NCBI RefSeq assembly: GCF_029892155.1
Contig: NZ_JARZAG010000003.1
Location: forward strand, 310,001-374,000
Direction of reading: 5' to 3'
Length of the DNA stretch: 64,000 bases
Source: Kitasatospora sp. GAS204B
GTDB taxonomy: Bacteria; Actinomycetota; Actinomycetes; Streptomycetales; Streptomycetaceae
The notes under the pieces were generated by a model. The model was not told where the DNA came from. It did no database searches and saw nothing but the letters and a program-made list of their open reading frames with translations. Numbering within the stretch: position 1 is the stretch's first letter; every line of letters starts with the position of its first letter. The position numbers and the translations under genes are program-made. Positions 42,903 through 50,979 of the stretch are shown here, one piece after another.

Positions 42903-43781
42903 TCAGGTCAGCTGCACCGAGCGGGTGGAGTTGCCCAGCACCATGCGGTCGATGGCGCTCACAGCGCTGCCGGGGTCATCGGCGGCGCCGACGGTGACCA
43001 GCAGCGGGACGAAGTGGTCGGCCGTCGGGTGGGCGACCGCGGCACCGGGTGCTTTGTTGCGGTAGTCGGCGAGGGCGTCGGCGTCGCCGCGGGCGAGGGC
43101 GTCGACGGCCCATTCGTCGAACGCCGCGGTGGCGGCGGCGAGCTCCGGCCGGTGGAAGACGGCGAAGCTGTGCGTCATGAAGCCGGAGCCGAGGACCAGG
43201 ATGCCTTCTTCGCGCAGCGGCCGCAGGCGTGCCCCGAGCTCAAGCAGCGCGCTGGGATCGAGACTTGGCATCGACAGCTGCACGACCGGAACGTCGGCCG
43301 CGGGGTACATGGCCATCAGCGGGATGAAGGCGCCGTGGTCGAGGCCGCGGTCGGTGAACTCGTGCACCGGCGTGCGACCCAGCAGGCCGGTGAGTCGCCG
43401 AGCCAGGTCGGTGGCGTCCGGGGTCGCGTAGGGCAGGGTCTTGTAGCGGGGGTGGAAGCCGCTGAAGTCGTAGTGGAGCGGGGTGCCGGCCGCGGCTCCG
43501 GAGATCGCGACCGGTGCCTGTTCCCAGTGGGCCGAGATGACGACGATGGCCCGGGGTTTGGGCATCGACCGGGCCCAGTCGAAGAGTTCGCCGAGCCACT
43601 GCGGATCGTCGAGGGTGAACGGGGCCCCGTGGCTGACGAAAAGGCTGGGCAGCGGCCCGTCGGAGGGGTGCCACACCCGCTGCTCGCGCGCCTGCGGCAG
43701 GACCCGGGCCAGCAGGTCGTCGTAGGCCGCGGCCGGCATGTGCGGCGGGAGGGGGAAAGCCAGGCTGCTCGTGGTGGTCAT
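42903..43781 (-). CDS. LigB-type extradiol dioxygenase (DODA-like)
   Basis: The ATG at 43781 has GGAG at 9 nt; starts further upstream lie within the operator palindromes. The 292-residue product has the class III extradiol pattern: SLFVSHGAPF (His ligand), VVISAHWEQAPVAI (second His), LDHGAFIPLMAMYP and a late HFVPLLVTVGAA. This is the 4,5-DOPA-dioxygenase family found in plants and bacteria. The operator array next to its start points to tight MarR control. Confidence 0.9.
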   Translation of the reverse strand: MTTTSSLAFPLPPHMPAAAYDDLLARVLPQAREQRVWHPSDGPLPSLFVSHGAPFTLDDPQWLGELFDWARSMPKPRAIVVISAHWEQAPVAISGAAAGTPLHYDFSGFHPRYKTLPYATPDATDLARRLTGLLGRTPVHEFTDRGLDHGAFIPLMAMYPAADVPVVQLSMPSLDPSALLELGARLRPLREEGILVLGSGFMTHSFAVFHRPELAAATAAFDEWAVDALARGDADALADYRNKAPGAAVAHPTADHFVPLLVTVGAADDPGSAVSAIDRMVLGNSTRSVQLT

Positions 43782-43797
43782 CGACATCAGCTCCTTC

Positions 43798-43891
43798 ACT
43801 TGCCCAGGCAAGTATTTTCACTTGCCCAGGCAAGTTAAAAGTAGCTCATCAAGAGTTGCCTAGGCAAGTGATGCGAGTTGTCCGGGCAAGT
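43798..43891. promoter_or_regulatory. MarR-type operator array, four 16-bp palindromes
   Basis: Four near-identical palindromes of the form ACTTGCCCAGGCAAGT lie at 43798-43813, 43820-43835, 43854-43869 (AGTTGCCTAGGCAAGT) and 43876-43891 (AGTTGTCCGGGCAAGT). Centres within each pair are 22 bp apart, about two helical turns, and the two pairs are 34 bp apart. The array fills the divergent promoter region between the dioxygenase and MarR genes. The last copy ends right at the first of the tandem ATGs of the MarR frame. This is strong evidence for autoregulation plus control of the divergent genes. Confidence 0.85.
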
Positions 43892-43903
43892 ATGATGGGG
43901 CCC

Positions 43904-44377
43904 ATGGACACTCAGTCGCCCTGGCTCGACGACGACCAGCAGGACCTGTGGCAGGCGCTCCTCACGGTCGTCATCGCCCTCCCGGCGGCCCTCGACCGCC
44001 AACTGCAGCGAGACGCGGGCATCTCCAACTTCGAGTACGGGGCGCTGGCCCAGCTGTCCATGGCCGACGAGGCCACGATGCGACTCAGCGACCTGGCCCG
44101 GGTCTGCGACAGCACCCAGCCCCGCCTGTCGAAGATGATGGACCGCTTCGAAGCCCGCGACTGGGTCGCCCGCCGACCCGACCCCACCGACGGTCGATAC
44201 ACCCTCGCCACCCTGACCGACGCCGGCCGGCAGAAGCTCGTCGAGAGCGCACCGGAACACGTCGCGCAGGTGAAGCGACTCGTGTTCGATCCGCTCAGCG
44301 CCGCTCAACGCCGCCACCTCGAAGCCGCGCTCACCCGCATCGCCGCCACCGTGCGCCGGGAACTCGAAGGCGGCTGA
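43904..44377 (+). CDS. MarR-family transcriptional regulator
   Basis: ATG 43904 (or 43892) starts a 157-residue protein with the MarR winged helix: MRLSDLARVCDSTQPRLSKM, MDRFEARDWVARRPDPTDGR wing, and dimerisation helices at both ends. It faces the dioxygenase/reductase pair across the four-palindrome array and is the evident ligand for those sites. The inducer is probably a phenolic or quinone-like compound (inference from the regulated enzymes). Confidence 0.9.
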   Translation: MDTQSPWLDDDQQDLWQALLTVVIALPAALDRQLQRDAGISNFEYGALAQLSMADEATMRLSDLARVCDSTQPRLSKMMDRFEARDWVARRPDPTDGRYTLATLTDAGRQKLVESAPEHVAQVKRLVFDPLSAAQRRHLEAALTRIAATVRRELEGG

Positions 44378-44434
44378 GCACCGGCTTGGCCTTGGCTTGG
44401 CTCGGCTCGGCTTGGCGACGGTGGGACCGGGATC

Positions 44435-45643
44435 TCAGACGAGGTCGGTGACGGTGCCCCGGATGCCGAGCAGCGACTTCCCGTACAACTCCGCGCTGAC
44501 CTCGGGGCTGACGATCGCGTGCCGGCTGCCGGTCTCGCTGTCGCGCCAGATCCGCTGCAGCGGGTTGGCCTCGGCGAAGCTGCCCGCCCCGTGGACGGAG
44601 ACCAGGATGCGGATGGCCTCGCGCGCGTTGACGGCGGCGACCCCGGTGTCCATCCGCATCCGGGCGCGGGCGTCGTAGTCGGGGTAACTGCCGTGCGCGG
44701 CAGCCTCGTCGATCTCGGCGGCGGCCCGGTAGGCATGCAGCTGGGCCGAGTCGATCAGCGACGCGGCCTGTGCGACTGCGAGTTGCGTGGTGGGAGCGAC
44801 GGCCTGGTTGTCGTAGAAGGTGTAGGTCATGGGCCGGCGAGGGGCCCGCTCCACGACCAGGTCGAGGGCAGCCTGTGCCAGCCCGAGCTGCGGCCCGGCG
44901 AGCACCAGCGCCGACACCGGGACGAAGGCCGAGCGGTAGACGGCCTCCTCGGCGTGCGGGGTGAGGTAGCGCCCCGCCACGGCGTCCGGCGCGGACAGGT
45001 ACCGGTGGCAGGGGACGAAGACCTTGTCGGCGACCAGGGTGTTGGACGCGGTGCCGCGCATGCCGGTCACGAACCAGGTGTCCTCGACGGTCAGTTCCGA
45101 CATCGGAATCAGGACCATCCCCGGCTCGAGCTCGGCGCCGGTGACACGGAGCACACCGACGATCGCCCACTGGGCATGGGCCGAGCCGGACGCCGGGCTC
45201 CACCGGCCGGTGACGACGAAGCCGCCGTCCACCTCATCGGCCGTCCCCGTCGGCGCGAGGACGCCCGCGACACGGGCGGTCGGGTCGTCGGCCCAGATGT
45301 CGTCCTGAGCCCGGCCCGTGAACAGCCCGACGTACCACGAGCAGACGTTGAGCAGCGTCGCCGCCCACGCCGTCGATCCGCAGCCGCGCGCGATCTCCCG
45401 GGACACCTCGAGGCAGGTCCGCACGTCGGCCTGCAGTCCGCCGTAGCGTGCCGGCTGCAGGATGGACAACAGCCCGGCACCAGCGAGGGCTTCGATGTTC
45501 TCCTCCACCACCCGCCGTTCGCGGTCGCTGCGCTCGGCGTTGCCGGCTATCTGCGGGAGCAGCTTCGCGGCGCGCGCCACCAGGTCGGCGCGCTGCTCCC
45601 GGTCGGCGGTGGTGGCTCCAGGGCGGTCAAGGGCGATCGTCAT
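44435..45643 (-). CDS. Flavin-dependent monooxygenase of acyl-CoA dehydrogenase fold (copy 2)
   Basis: ATG 45643 has AAGGAG at 9 nt; the frame extending to 46090 is a shadow. The 402-residue protein is a close paralogue of the one at 36629-37843: same NIEALAGAGLLSILQPARYGG, VTGRWSPASGSAHAQW, TWFVTGMRGTASNTLV and QRIWRDSETGSRHA blocks. No dedicated reductase gene lies nearby, so it may share the reductase at 36084. It is convergent with the MarR gene and downstream of a PucR paralogue. Confidence 0.88.
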   Translation of the reverse strand: MTIALDRPGATTADREQRADLVARAAKLLPQIAGNAERSDRERRVVEENIEALAGAGLLSILQPARYGGLQADVRTCLEVSREIARGCGSTAWAATLLNVCSWYVGLFTGRAQDDIWADDPTARVAGVLAPTGTADEVDGGFVVTGRWSPASGSAHAQWAIVGVLRVTGAELEPGMVLIPMSELTVEDTWFVTGMRGTASNTLVADKVFVPCHRYLSAPDAVAGRYLTPHAEEAVYRSAFVPVSALVLAGPQLGLAQAALDLVVERAPRRPMTYTFYDNQAVAPTTQLAVAQAASLIDSAQLHAYRAAAEIDEAAAHGSYPDYDARARMRMDTGVAAVNAREAIRILVSVHGAGSFAEANPLQRIWRDSETGSRHAIVSPEVSAELYGKSLLGIRGTVTDLV

Positions 45644-45791
45644 CGATCTGGCTCCTTCTCGGGTCGCTGGCGCGCCGCAGACGATGCCTGGCAGCAACGT
45701 TGCGGCCGTGTGCCCTTCATGGAACAGCCTGGGCCGCCGGCCCCGCTTGATCTGCGGATCCAACATCGAGCGGGGTGATTGGACGCCTGGT

Positions 45792-47135
45792 TCAGGTCCT
45801 GGGGCGGGCCGGCTCGAGGACCGTGTCGCCGAGCTCTTCGGCCAGCAGCAGCGCGGCGTACAGGGGGAATCGGCGGGTACCGATGTCGTGGCCGAGGATC
45901 TCCTGCGCCCGCTTGACGCGGTAGGCCACCGTGCCTCGGGCAACGTGCAGTTGCTCGGCGACCCGCACCAGGCTCCGCTCGGCTTCGAGATAGTGCAACA
46001 GCGTGGTGCGCAGCGCCTGCACCGCCTCCCCACGACCCCCCAGCTCACCCAGCTCGCTGTCCACGAACTCCCTGGCGGCGACCAGGTCACCGGCCAGCAG
46101 CACGGTGAGCACGACGTCGCGGTACAGGGTGACGCGGGGCGGCTTCCTGACCGAGCGGCCGCGCAGTTGCTCGACGCGCAGTTGCTCTACGCCCGATTGC
46201 TCGACACGCAGCTGCTCGACGCGCAGTGCCTCCTGATGCGTTCGACGGAAGCCCGGCAACCCCGAGGCCGGGGTGCCCACGGCCGCGCACACCCCGGCTC
46301 CCAACTCGGGGATGCTCGCCGGCTCGGGCCGTCGGCTCGGCACCGTCCCCCACGCCCAGACGCGCCCGGAGCCGACCGGCACCACCAGCATCACCCGCGC
46401 ACCCCACCCCGTCAGCAGGCTCGTCGCCGCCGACTGGAGCCGGGCGTCCTCGGCGGGAGTGTCGGCCCACACGATCACGCCGACATGCGTGCGTTCGAGG
46501 TCGTAACCCAGCGTGCGCGAGGCGGCTCCGACGTCGACCACGGCGTCGGCCAGCAGTGCGTGCACCGTCTCCACTCGGGCCGCCGCCTGGCTGGTGACCC
46601 AACGGTCGCGTTCCGTCAGGTACTTCCGGGTCATCGCGTCGGTGAACGCGTCGACGAAACCGAACAACTCGTCGATGACGGCTGCCATCTCGTGGGTGAG
46701 CCGAGCCGGCTCGACCAGCCGTTCGCAGGCGCGCAGGAACGCCCCCGCCAGGTCCGCGTGCCCGACCCGGATCGCCCGCAGCACCCGGTCCAGCGGGATG
46801 GAGCGATGCACGAAGTCCCGGATTCCGTCCAACGACTCGTCTGTGACCGCGGGGAACTGCGCCGACGGCTCGGCCAACCGCAACAGCGAATGCAGCGTGG
46901 CAGCCTCGCTGCCGCGGCGTAGGACCTCGATCGCGGCCCCGCCCCCGTCGAGCGGGGGCACCTCCGCCACGATGCGCGAAGCCGCGGCCCGTCCCTGCTC
47001 GATCGCCCAACACACCGGATCCAGGCCGACTTTCGCCACCGCGTCCGCGAGAGTGGCCGGCGAGCACGACGACAGCTCGAGGCCGCACGGACCCGCCGGG
47101 GCCAACCCGGCGAGCCACTCCCGTCCGACGTCCAC
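45792..47135 (-). CDS. PucR-family transcriptional regulator (copy 2)
   Basis: The GTG at 47135 starts a 447-residue protein of the same layout as copy 1, ending with the PucR helix-turn-helix (LVRVAEQLHVARGTVAYRVK). It carries an insertion of tandem pentapeptides (LRVEQ-type) at 46162-46226 from 15-bp repeats. It is upstream of the paralogous monooxygenase on the same strand and probably its activator. Confidence 0.88.
   Translation of the reverse strand: MDVGREWLAGLAPAGPCGLELSSCSPATLADAVAKVGLDPVCWAIEQGRAAASRIVAEVPPLDGGGAAIEVLRRGSEAATLHSLLRLAEPSAQFPAVTDESLDGIRDFVHRSIPLDRVLRAIRVGHADLAGAFLRACERLVEPARLTHEMAAVIDELFGFVDAFTDAMTRKYLTERDRWVTSQAAARVETVHALLADAVVDVGAASRTLGYDLERTHVGVIVWADTPAEDARLQSAATSLLTGWGARVMLVVPVGSGRVWAWGTVPSRRPEPASIPELGAGVCAAVGTPASGLPGFRRTHQEALRVEQLRVEQSGVEQLRVEQLRGRSVRKPPRVTLYRDVVLTVLLAGDLVAAREFVDSELGELGGRGEAVQALRTTLLHYLEAERSLVRVAEQLHVARGTVAYRVKRAQEILGHDIGTRRFPLYAALLLAEELGDTVLEPARPRT
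46162..46221. repeat. 15-bp tandem repeat within the PucR gene
   Basis: Four consecutive 15-bp units of the form CGCAGTTGCTCGACG (46162, 46177, 46192, 46207) with 1-5 differences, plus the start of a fifth, encode repeated V-E-Q-L-R units. The repeat keeps the frame, and unit number may vary by slippage. Confidence 0.8.
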
Positions 47136-47244
47136 AGCCGGCTACCGTCCCGTCGTCGCGCGAGGGACGGACCGGGGTGCCACCACCGTGCCCATGGCCG
47201 TATCTTCGGACACGGCGACGGTGTCGACAAGGCACTCGACGATC

Positions 47245-48498
47245 TCACCCCACGGCCGGCCCCGGGACTCCATGACCGCCGTGGTGGAGCCGGTAGTGCT
47301 GGGCGAGGAGATCCCGTCCGTAGTCGTTGCCGTTGGGGGCTCGCACGATGGTGTGGACGTGGAAGCGGGCGGGCTCGGGATTGGTGAGGAAGACACCGGG
47401 ATGGTTGTCGTACTCGACCAGCAGCACGGGTGAGTGGATCCGGTAGTAGAAGGCGCACTCGTCATCGTGGCCGCCGCGCCAGGCGAACCGTGTCTCGTCG
47501 AAGTGCTCGCGCACGAGCGCCAGGGTGCGCTCGGCCTGTGGCAGCGGGAGACGGTCGAGATAGACCCGGATCAGCTCCACCAGACCGTCACGCTGCTCGG
47601 ACGGCAGGCTGGCCGCGACGATGCCCTCGGGAGGCAGGACGAGGTTGTCACTGCCCGCCCCGGCGAGGTGCCGACCGTTCCACGGGCCGGCGAGTTCGGG
47701 CGGCAGGTCCGCCGCGCGCAGCGAGGGCCCCATCAGGAACTCGTCCGCCCGGCCCGGGTCCAGGGTGCGGCGGAAGGTCAGGGCGACCTCGGTCTCGTCG
47801 CCGAAAGCGCTGACGCCCTCGAACCGCCCCGTCCCCGTCGTCGGCTCGGCGCCCAGGAACACGGGGGCGAGAACCACCTGCCCTCCCACGAAGACGCAGT
47901 GCAGGTCCACGTGATGGCCCATCAGCTGCCATCCCCACGGGGAGTCGCCCGAGGGAGTCCCGAAGACGGTGAACCAGTAGGCGAACTCCGTGAGGGTGTC
48001 CCGGTAGTCGTCGATGAGCTCGCCCAGGTGCTCGTTGAGCGCCATCGCGGCTCGCACCTGGGCGTAGCCGGCCGGGCTGAGACTCGCCTCGACGACGGCC
48101 AGTGCGCGGTCGCGGTCACGGTCGGCGAGCCGATCCAGGCGCATGCCCTTCGGGTGCCAGGTCGGGATCGCGTTCGTCCACAACCGCCACTCCGGGGCGT
48201 CCATCGGCAGGGCGGCGACCGCCCTCTGGTGGGGCGCCAGCCCGTCGAGGTAGGCCCGGGCCGCCATGACGGCGGTCTTCGGGGATGCCCCCGCATCGCC
48301 CAGACGGTAGAGGCCCGGACGCGGGGTGCCGTTCTCGGTGATGCCGATGTAGGGCTCACGATGACGGCGCAGGCCGGCGGTCAGCTCGAAGGCCGCCTCC
48401 GGGGGGAGCAGGTCGTCGAAGAGATGGGAGTCGACGATCGGCAGGGCGCTTCGAGTGGCCGGCAGGGGGAAGTCCTCCCGGCGTCGTTGACGGGACAT
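47245..48498 (-). CDS. DUF3500 family protein
   Basis: ATG 48498 has AAGGAG at 5 nt. The 417-residue protein shows features of DUF3500: PLRRHREPYIGITENG-like start, WTNAIPTWHPKGMRL, FTVFGTPSGDSPWGWQLMGHHVDLH, and a His-rich end (RIHSPVLLVEYDNHPG, FHVHTIVRAPNGNDYG). The function is unknown; the clustered His and Asp/Glu suggest a metalloenzyme. It is part of a minus-strand group with the HpaI-SnoaL fusion and bicupin. Confidence 0.8.
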   Translation of the reverse strand: MSRQRRREDFPLPATRSALPIVDSHLFDDLLPPEAAFELTAGLRRHREPYIGITENGTPRPGLYRLGDAGASPKTAVMAARAYLDGLAPHQRAVAALPMDAPEWRLWTNAIPTWHPKGMRLDRLADRDRDRALAVVEASLSPAGYAQVRAAMALNEHLGELIDDYRDTLTEFAYWFTVFGTPSGDSPWGWQLMGHHVDLHCVFVGGQVVLAPVFLGAEPTTGTGRFEGVSAFGDETEVALTFRRTLDPGRADEFLMGPSLRAADLPPELAGPWNGRHLAGAGSDNLVLPPEGIVAASLPSEQRDGLVELIRVYLDRLPLPQAERTLALVREHFDETRFAWRGGHDDECAFYYRIHSPVLLVEYDNHPGVFLTNPEPARFHVHTIVRAPNGNDYGRDLLAQHYRLHHGGHGVPGPAVG

Positions 48499-48515
48499 GT
48501 GGCTCCTTACTCGGT

Positions 48516-49721
48516 CTACTCGGTGGGGACGGCGAGGACGTCGCCCGGTACGAGGAAGCGGTTCTCGATCCGCCGGGAGGCGATGAGCCATCGGGGAGCG
48601 CCCGTGTCCGGCTCGCCGACCCGGACGAAGCGGTCGAACACGTCGGCGACCAGCACCGGAACGGTCGTCGGCAGCGGAGGCTCGCCGTCCTGCGCGTAGA
48701 GGACCAGGGCGGATACGGCGTCGACCAGATCGGTCTCGTGACGCAGGAGGTGGAGGTTGGACATCAGGTGACGTGAGACCCGCGGCCCCCGCGCGGTGCG
48801 GTCGCGGTACACGCCGTTGATCTCGTCGGTGCCGCGGAAGGTCCGGCGCGAGAACGTCAGTTCCGCGTCGGCGGTGAAGAAACCGGAGGCCGCCGAGCCG
48901 TCACCGTGGTCGATCTCGAACCACAGCGCCGTCACCAGCATCGACAGCTCGGTGTGCACGAGGGCCAGGCTCTGCCTTCCCATGGCCTGGGCGTCGCCGA
49001 CCGCCTTCACCAGCGCGTGTGCGCCCTGGCGCAGCATCGCGGTGTCGGCTCCCAGGACGAGGAAGTCGTACCCGCGGCGATCCAGCAGTTCCGACGCGTT
49101 GCCCGAGGCCGTGGTCCCCAAGGTGATGTGGTGGTCGACACAGCGCCGTTCGGCCCCTGCGACGAGGTCGGCCAGCCTGCCGTCACCCTCGCGGAACCGG
49201 CCGGAGACCGCGAGATCGGTCGGGCCGATGAAGACCGCGTCGACGCCGGCGACCTCGCCGATCTCGACGATCGCCTCGAGAGCTCCGACGCTCTCCGCCT
49301 GGACCACGAGACGAACCTCCTCATTGCCGGAGCGCAGGTAGTCACCGAGGGCCTCGAGCCCCCACCGGCCGGCCCGTCCGGAGTTGCTGGCCCCACGTCG
49401 TCCGAGCGGAGGGAACCGTGTCGCTCGCACGGCGTCCCGCGCGCGGGCGGCGTCATCGACCTGCGGGACGAACAGCCCGGCCGCACCCGCGTCCAGCGGG
49501 ACCTGGACGTCGCGTGGTGCGGTGCCGGCGACCCGGACGAAGGGCGCGAGCCCGCAGCCACGGGCCAGCCCGATCATGGTCGACATCGTGCGGATGTCGA
49601 TCGCGCCGTGCTCGGCGTCGATCACGACGAAGTCGAACCCGGCGAGTGCGAGCAGCTCGACACTCTCCGGCGCGGGGAGCTTCACCCAGGCGCCGAGCCG
49701 GGGAAACGCATCGCCCGTCAC
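48516..49721 (-). CDS. HpcH/HpaI aldolase fused to a SnoaL-like domain
   Basis: The 401-residue product starts at a GTG overlapping the bicupin stop (GTGA). Residues ~1-245 form an HpaI-type class II aldolase: DFVVIDAEHGAIDIRTM, QVPLDAGAAGLFVPQVDD, RLVVQAESVGALEAI with the metal-binding Glu, and VFIGPTDLAVSGRF. Residues ~255-401 look like a SnoaL/NTF2-like domain (VHTELSMLVTALWFEIDHGDGS, RTFRGTDEINGVYRDR, SRHLMSNLHLL, RWLIASRRIENRFLV). The fusion is unusual and may couple C-C cleavage to a second step or form a scaffold. Confidence 0.82.
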   Translation of the reverse strand: MTGDAFPRLGAWVKLPAPESVELLALAGFDFVVIDAEHGAIDIRTMSTMIGLARGCGLAPFVRVAGTAPRDVQVPLDAGAAGLFVPQVDDAARARDAVRATRFPPLGRRGASNSGRAGRWGLEALGDYLRSGNEEVRLVVQAESVGALEAIVEIGEVAGVDAVFIGPTDLAVSGRFREGDGRLADLVAGAERRCVDHHITLGTTASGNASELLDRRGYDFLVLGADTAMLRQGAHALVKAVGDAQAMGRQSLALVHTELSMLVTALWFEIDHGDGSAASGFFTADAELTFSRRTFRGTDEINGVYRDRTARGPRVSRHLMSNLHLLRHETDLVDAVSALVLYAQDGEPPLPTTVPVLVADVFDRFVRVGEPDTGAPRWLIASRRIENRFLVPGDVLAVPTE

Positions 49722-50566
49722 GGCCGGGTCCCCTGGTAGTCGCCGGCGTTGAGCACCCAGCCCTTCGCGATGAAGTCCTCGCGCGGTGGGGCGAAGACGT
49801 CGATGAGCGTGTGCGGGCCGGCGCCCACCGCCCGGGTGGTGTGCACGACGGTCGGCGGGATCAGCGTCATCGACGGACTGCCGACCTGGACGTGCTCATC
49901 CTCGCGCCACTCGCTCATCCGGGGGGTCCACGGGACCCTGAGGTGATGGGCGTAGTTCCCGGTGAGGGTCACCGACATCTGCTCGAAGTCCTCGTGGGAG
50001 TGCGGTGAGAGCCGCTCGGTGTCGCGCGGCCCCTCGTGCACCGGAAACCAGTTCACCATCAGCGACCTCGTCCGGAAGATCCGGCCGAGGCGTCCTTCCT
50101 CATCGGGAATGTCGCGCAGGCGATGGACCCGGATCCGGTCACCGCCGGCCTCGGTGGGCTCCGGTAGCGGTGCGGCCCGCAGGTCGGCCCCGGCCGCGTG
50201 GTTGACGGCCCGCCTCATCTGCGCGTCGCAGCGGGCCGTGAACACCCTCGCCACCGTCGTCGACGCCGCCGCGTGCACGGTGCTCGTGCCGGCCGGCACG
50301 ACGACGAGTGCGGGTTCGGACACCGACACCCGTGCCCGGCCGTCCTGTTCCACCCCCACCACCGCGCCGTCCTGGACGAGCAGCACGTACTCCTCGGGCA
50401 GGTCATGCTCGGTGAGGCGGTCACCCGCTTCGAGCTCGGTGATCGCCACCACGAAGTTCCGGCCGCACACCGACCACGTCCGACTGCCGCCGGCGGAGAC
50501 CAGGTCCGGGTCACGCTCCGAGATCTCGTCGACGACGGAGGTTCCTGGGATTGCGGCGATGGTCAT
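49718..50566 (-). CDS. Bicupin protein (dioxygenase-like)
   Basis: ATG 50566 follows GGAGAGG. The 282-residue protein has two cupin halves. The first has LTEHDLPEEYVLLVQDGAVV; the second has LSPHSHEDFEQMSVTLTGNYAHH and PPTVVHTTRAVG, with the His-His-Glu metal set. It could be a ring-cleavage dioxygenase or an isomerase. It is translationally coupled to the aldolase fusion and lies in a minus-strand group with the DUF3500 gene. Confidence 0.8.
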   Translation of the reverse strand: MTIAAIPGTSVVDEISERDPDLVSAGGSRTWSVCGRNFVVAITELEAGDRLTEHDLPEEYVLLVQDGAVVGVEQDGRARVSVSEPALVVVPAGTSTVHAAASTTVARVFTARCDAQMRRAVNHAAGADLRAAPLPEPTEAGGDRIRVHRLRDIPDEEGRLGRIFRTRSLMVNWFPVHEGPRDTERLSPHSHEDFEQMSVTLTGNYAHHLRVPWTPRMSEWREDEHVQVGSPSMTLIPPTVVHTTRAVGAGPHTLIDVFAPPREDFIAKGWVLNAGDYQGTRP

Positions 50567-50979
50567 CGGACCTCTCCTCTGGCACTGCGTGGACGACACG
50601 AGCTTCCTACCGACCCGGCCGAGGAACAATCGCGAGTTTCCGAGCGCACCGATCGACGGAACCGAACCATGGCTGGACCGACAGCAGTTGATCGGGGCTC
50701 ACGCAGCCGACCAGCGCCCGGATCGGCCTGTCGCTCAGGGCGGCGGTACGACAGTCACCGTCCTTGGTATCCATGACCGCCCGGCAGACCCGCAACGGAT
50801 AGCCCTGCGGGGAGCGGCAACGCACCGTTCCCGGTGCCGGATCGAGCCCCGCTGCGTCCGCCGGTGCTTCGGCCTCGGAAACCCGCGCGCCGGCGCATAT
50901 GCGACTCGTTAGACTCCGCCTGCTCGTCAGTTCCTGTGCAGATCACAGAAGTCCGGCGTAACCGAAATGGGGGGATCGT
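50567..50979. other. Intergenic region before the large secreted protein
   Basis: This 413-bp stretch separates divergent genes. Short open frames on both strands lack ribosome-binding sites and good codon bias. It should contain two promoters; none is recognised with confidence. Confidence 0.45.

Noticed and set aside
44390..44415. Short GGCTTGGC/GGCTCGGC repeat after the MarR gene
   Set aside because: It is too short and degenerate to support a functional repeat or terminator.
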